Assembly: GCF_006715085.1 (NCBI RefSeq)
Contig: NZ_VFMM01000001.1
Coordinates: 2,480,001-2,544,000 of the forward strand
Direction of reading: 5' to 3'
Origin: Kribbella jejuensis
GTDB lineage: Bacteria > Actinomycetota > Actinomycetes > Propionibacteriales > Kribbellaceae
Length of the DNA: 64,000 bases
This document shows positions 61,351 to 64,000 of the stretch, in pieces. The position numbers and the translations under genes were made by a program. The notes under the pieces were generated by a model. It made no database searches. It worked only from the letters and a program-made list of their open reading frames with translations, and was not told the DNA's origin. Each line of letters begins with the position of its first letter. The first letter of the stretch is position 1.

Positions 61351-61992
61351 CTACCTTTCGACGGTTGTCTTCCGGCGCAACCGGCGGTCGAGTGCGGTCG
61401 CTCCCGCCGCCAGAGCCAGGAACAGTACCGCCACCAGCAGACAGTTCAGCAACACCCGTCCGTACCCGTGCTCGTCGACGTTCACGAACGGATACGGGTA
61501 GAACCCGACGAACGCGCCCCGGACCAGCGTGAAGATCAGCCAGAGCACCGGGAACACGATCGACCACCCGACGATCCGCCAGTCGACGAGACCGCGCGGC
61601 CCGAACAACAGCCACCCGAGGACGCCTGCGATCGGCGCCGCGGTGTGCAGCAGGAAGTCGGCGACCGCGGCCCAGCCGTGCAGCTCGACCAGGCCGGCCA
61701 GCACCGCGTGAGCGACGATGCCGGTGACCGCTATGCACAGCACGCCGTTCAGCCGCAGGGTGCGGAACAGCGCGCTCTGCGGACGATCGGGTTGCGCCGC
61801 GAGCATCAGCGCCGTACCGCCGAGCAGCAGGTTCGACTGGATCGTGAAGTAGGCGAACACATTGAAGACCCGTTCCGGATTGTCCGGGAAGAATCCGTCG
61901 TGCCCGTTCGCGGTGACCACCAACTGGATGCCGATACCGGCCACCACGATCAGCCCGGTGACCGCCGCCCAGACCCGCCCAACCGTCGTCAT
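61351..61992 (-). CDS. Pr6Pr family membrane protein (FAR-17a/AIG1-like)
   Basis: A 213-residue integral membrane protein with six helices. FNVFAYFTIQSNLLLG and GFYPYPFVNVDEHGYGRVLLNCLLV are features of the Pr6Pr/FAR-17a family, which in eukaryotes hydrolyses fatty-acid esters; a bacterial role is not established. It precedes the methyltransferase by four bases, so the two are probably co-transcribed. Confidence 0.75.
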   Translation of the reverse strand: MTTVGRVWAAVTGLIVVAGIGIQLVVTANGHDGFFPDNPERVFNVFAYFTIQSNLLLGGTALMLAAQPDRPQSALFRTLRLNGVLCIAVTGIVAHAVLAGLVELHGWAAVADFLLHTAAPIAGVLGWLLFGPRGLVDWRIVGWSIVFPVLWLIFTLVRGAFVGFYPYPFVNVDEHGYGRVLLNCLLVAVLFLALAAGATALDRRLRRKTTVER

Positions 61993-62026
61993 GCTGGAAA
62001 TGTACGACGAGTGACCGCGCGATTCT

Positions 62027-62566
62027 CTACACCGACTGCTTCTGGCGCGGCGCGCGGTCGAAGGAGTAACTGAACGAGACTATCGCGTCGATGACCAGCA
62101 CGATGGTCCAGATCGACGCCGGTCCGAGCACCGCGGCGTACCCGCGTCCGGAGAGCAGGCCGAGGCCGATCATGATGCCGACACCGACCACGTAGGCGAG
62201 CAGGTGGCGGAACCAGCCGGCGCGCTCGAGTCGGGCGCGCTCCGGACCCTTCTTCGGCGGCTTCGCCGGGCGTGGCGCACCGGCGAGGAAGTGCGCGGCC
62301 CACTTGTCCGCCCACTTCAGCGACTGGTGGCCGAAGCCGACGCTGACGCCGATGAAGATCGCGGCCAGTGAATGCTTGAACGACGGCGCCGTGCCGCGAT
62401 GGATGTCGACGACGCTCGCGACCAGCAGCACCACGTCGACCAACGGCACGGCGGCGAGCAGCACGAGGCCGGCCTTCGGTCGACGGAGCAGATAACGCGT
62501 CACCAGGCCGGCGGCGAGCAGCACCCAGAAGCCGATCTCGCAGGCGGCGATCACAGCAAGCAGCAC
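62027..62566 (-). CDS. Membrane protein, four segments, TetR-adjacent
   Basis: A 179-residue protein with hydrophobic segments at about 5-25, 32-52, 122-140 and 147-163, and a Lys/Pro/Arg-rich loop (RPAKPPKKGPERARL). GTG start at 62566. It is divergent from a TetR gene across 68 bases that hold a palindromic operator, and so is probably a TetR target. No family recognised with certainty. Confidence 0.7.
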   Translation of the reverse strand: MLLAVIAACEIGFWVLLAAGLVTRYLLRRPKAGLVLLAAVPLVDVVLLVASVVDIHRGTAPSFKHSLAAIFIGVSVGFGHQSLKWADKWAAHFLAGAPRPAKPPKKGPERARLERAGWFRHLLAYVVGVGIMIGLGLLSGRGYAAVLGPASIWTIVLVIDAIVSFSYSFDRAPRQKQSV

Positions 62567-62588
62567 GGTCTTCCCCGTTTCAGTACGA

Positions 62589-62620
62589 CTGTGTTGTAAA
62601 ACGAGAGTAACACAGCTGTG
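62589..62620. promoter_or_regulatory. Candidate TetR operator
   Basis: CTGTGTT (62589-62595) and AACACAG (62609-62615) form 7-base perfect arms with a 13-base spacer, and CACAGCTGTG (62611-62620) is a 10-base perfect palindrome overlapping the right arm. It occupies the gap between the divergent membrane gene and the TetR gene. Confidence 0.65.
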
Positions 62621-62634
62621 CTAAAAAGGGCCGC

Positions 62635-63234
62635 ATGCCGAAGATCGTCGACCACGTCACCCGTCGCGAGGAGATCGCCGAGGCGCTCTGGCGGGTGGTC
62701 CGCCGGGACGGGATCCGGGCGGCGTCGGTGCGGACGGTCGCGGCCGAGGCGGGCTGGTCCGCGGGCGCGGTGCGCCACTACTTCCCCGACCAGGACGGGC
62801 TGCTCAGTTTCGCGATGGATCTGGTGTCGCGCCGGGTGACCGAGCGGGTCAACGCGATCGAGGCAAAAGGCACTGTGCCGGCGATCGTGTTGCGATACCT
62901 CGACGAAGTGCTTCCGCTCGATGCCGAGCGGCGCGCGGAGTTCGACATCTGGCTGGCGTTCATGGCGCAGGCCCAGGCCGAGTCCGGGGCCGGCACCTTG
63001 CACGCGCACGTGGACACGGTCCATGAGGAACTTCGCGGATTGTGCGAGTCGCTCGTCCGCGCGCTATCCGAGGCAGGCCTCTTGAAAGACGGTCTCGACG
63101 TACGTCGCGAGGTCGAACGTCTGCACGCACTGCTCGACGGGGTCGCTCTGCACGCAGCCATCCAGCCGCACCGAACCACACCCACGCGAGCCCGCCAGTT
63201 GATGCGCCACCACGTGGAGTCACTGCTTCGATGA
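62635..63234 (+). CDS. TetR/AcrR family regulator
   Basis: A 199-residue regulator with HTH SVRTVAAEAGWSAGAVRHYFPDQDGLLSFAMD. The remainder is helical, with AEFDIWLAFMAQAQAESG and a C-terminal TTPTRARQLMRHHVESLL. ATG at 62635, with AAAGGG eight bases upstream. It faces a membrane protein gene across a shared operator. Confidence 0.88.
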   Translation: MPKIVDHVTRREEIAEALWRVVRRDGIRAASVRTVAAEAGWSAGAVRHYFPDQDGLLSFAMDLVSRRVTERVNAIEAKGTVPAIVLRYLDEVLPLDAERRAEFDIWLAFMAQAQAESGAGTLHAHVDTVHEELRGLCESLVRALSEAGLLKDGLDVRREVERLHALLDGVALHAAIQPHRTTPTRARQLMRHHVESLLR

Positions 63235-63355
63235 CCCTCCCCCGCGCCCAGCGAAGCGAGGGGCGGGATGCTTGAAAGGCCTTACAAAGATGGGTTTTCG
63301 CCAAGAATCGCCGTGACCCGCCCAAAACCGTAGTGGCACGTGGCACGATCACCGC

Positions 63356-63871
63356 ATGGAGTCCGAGGGGGTGATCGTCGTCAGTGGAATCATGGCGGCG
63401 GGGAAGTCGTCGGTGTCCCAGCTGCTCGCCGAGAGATTCGAGTACGGCGTGCATCTGCGGGGGGACGTTTTCCGGCGGATGATCGTGAGCGGCCAGGCCT
63501 CGATGGCCGACGACGCACTCGCGGCACAGCGCCAGTTGCAGCTGCGCTACCGGCTCGCCTGTCTGTCCGCCGACGAGTACGCGAAGGCAGGTTTCACCGT
63601 GGTCCTGCAGGACGTGGTGATCGGCGAGCTGCTGCGCGAGTTCCTGGACGGGATCCGCACCCGGCCGCGCTACCTGGTCGTGCTGACACCGCGGCCGGAG
63701 GTGATCTCGGACCGGCTCGGCGGCGCGCGTCATCTGGTCGACGAACTCGACTACGAGCTGCACGCGTTCAGCCCGCGGCGCGGGTTGTGGCTGGACAACT
63801 CGGATCTGTCGGTCGGCGAGACCGTGGACGCGATCCTCGGCCGCCTGGACGAGGCACGCTACGACTCGTAG
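63356..63871 (+). CDS. P-loop kinase/phosphotransferase
   Basis: A 171-residue ATP-binding protein. The P-loop GIMAAGKSS (residues 11-19) is followed by LLAERFEYGVHLRGDVFRRM, a lid-like RYLVVLTPRPEVISDRL and a terminal LDNSDLSVGETVDAIL. The layout is that of small AAA/zeta-toxin or chloramphenicol-phosphotransferase-like kinases; the acceptor is unknown. The ATG at 63356 was chosen because it directly precedes the first strand. Confidence 0.8.
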   Translation: MESEGVIVVSGIMAAGKSSVSQLLAERFEYGVHLRGDVFRRMIVSGQASMADDALAAQRQLQLRYRLACLSADEYAKAGFTVVLQDVVIGELLREFLDGIRTRPRYLVVLTPRPEVISDRLGGARHLVDELDYELHAFSPRRGLWLDNSDLSVGETVDAILGRLDEARYDS

Positions 63872-63880
63872 CGGCGCAGG

Positions 63881-63897
63881 CTACCCGAGGGTAGTTT
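63881..63897 (+). promoter_or_regulatory. Palindrome and -10 element before the molybdoenzyme
   Basis: CTACCC-GA-GGGTAG (63881-63894) is a perfect inverted repeat. TAGTTT (63892-63897, TANNNT) overlaps its right arm and ends six bases before the ATG at 63904, so a leaderless transcript under operator control is likely. Confidence 0.5.
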
Positions 63898-63903
63898 GAG
63901 GGG

Positions 63904-64000
63904 ATGACCGTACGGCGGACGTCCTGCAACCTGTGTGAAGCGATCTGCGGTGTGCTCGTCACCGTCGAGGACGGCCGGGTCACGGACATCCGTGGCGACG
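63904..64000 (+). CDS. Molybdopterin oxidoreductase, N-terminal fragment
   Basis: ATG at 63904 opens 32 codons to the window end: MTVRRTSCNLCEAICG, then VTVEDGRVTDIRGD. The CxxCxxxC pattern (Cys8, Cys11, Cys15) is the start of the [4Fe-4S] site of DMSO reductase-type enzymes such as formate dehydrogenases. The rest of the protein is outside the window, so the substrate cannot be stated. It would use the molybdenum imported by ModABC in this window. Confidence 0.85.
   Translation, partial: MTVRRTSCNLCEAICGVLVTVEDGRVTDIRGD

Noticed and set aside
1-64000. CRISPR arrays, tRNA or rRNA genes, transposases, integrases
   Set aside because: No regularly spaced repeats, no tRNA-like cloverleaf ending in a CCA-type pattern that I could recognise, and no open frame with transposase or integrase motifs.

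Overview
The window is chromosomal DNA of a high-GC actinomycete: many GTG starts, 1-4 bp start/stop overlaps in operons, F420-pathway genes, and housekeeping blocks typical of actinobacteria. A class III lanthipeptide locus that pairs LanKC with a prolyl oligopeptidase is the arrangement known for flavipeptin in Kribbella flavida, so Kribbella or a close relative (Nocardioidales) is the best guess. This rests on recalled family knowledge; no search was run.

Layout. 1-11568 (minus strand) is a housekeeping block: two membrane proteins, folK, folB, a SnoaL-fold gene, folP, a secreted S1 peptidase, folE, ftsH, hpt, tilS, a DUF2342 zinc protease and dacB, with ppa divergent at 11619. From 12111 to 32704 lie accessory regulator/enzyme pairs (MarR with quinone oxidoreductase, LysR with SDR, XRE with SDR, TetR with MFS, MarR with MFS, TetR with DUF2867), secreted proteins (NlpC/P60 hydrolase, EEP phosphatase, YCF48-type propeller, ThuA-ricin B) and an operon ending in an ECF sigma factor with a SnoaL-like tail. 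Several regulators have a clear palindromic operator at their own promoter. 32661-37864 holds an FtsX-like permease and a CehA/McbA-like metallohydrolase coupled to a small CCGP protein. 37956-43538 holds fbiC (F420) and a two-component system. 43539-43991 has no supported gene but contains two large hairpins.

46637-49680 is a molybdate module: a HTH-TOBE molybdate-binding protein, then modA, modB and modC, all overlapping. A molybdopterin oxidoreductase begins at 63904 and runs off the end, a plausible user of that molybdate. A coupled DUF6247/RelE-type pair lies at 49701-50233.

The most notable system is 50492-59062: lanKC, a 45-codon lanthipeptide precursor, a serine prolyl oligopeptidase, two ABC exporter half-units and a convergent RamR-like regulator. 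The precursor keeps the class III leader motif and two Ser-x-x-Ser/Thr-x3-Cys ring units. Its leader is very short, and the part between the only leader proline and the core is a Gly/His-rich segment that could bind metal.

The right end carries a DUF5946 protein, a LysM/Rpf-like lytic protein behind a 286-base structured leader, a methyltransferase, two membrane proteins, a TetR regulator with its operator, and a P-loop kinase.
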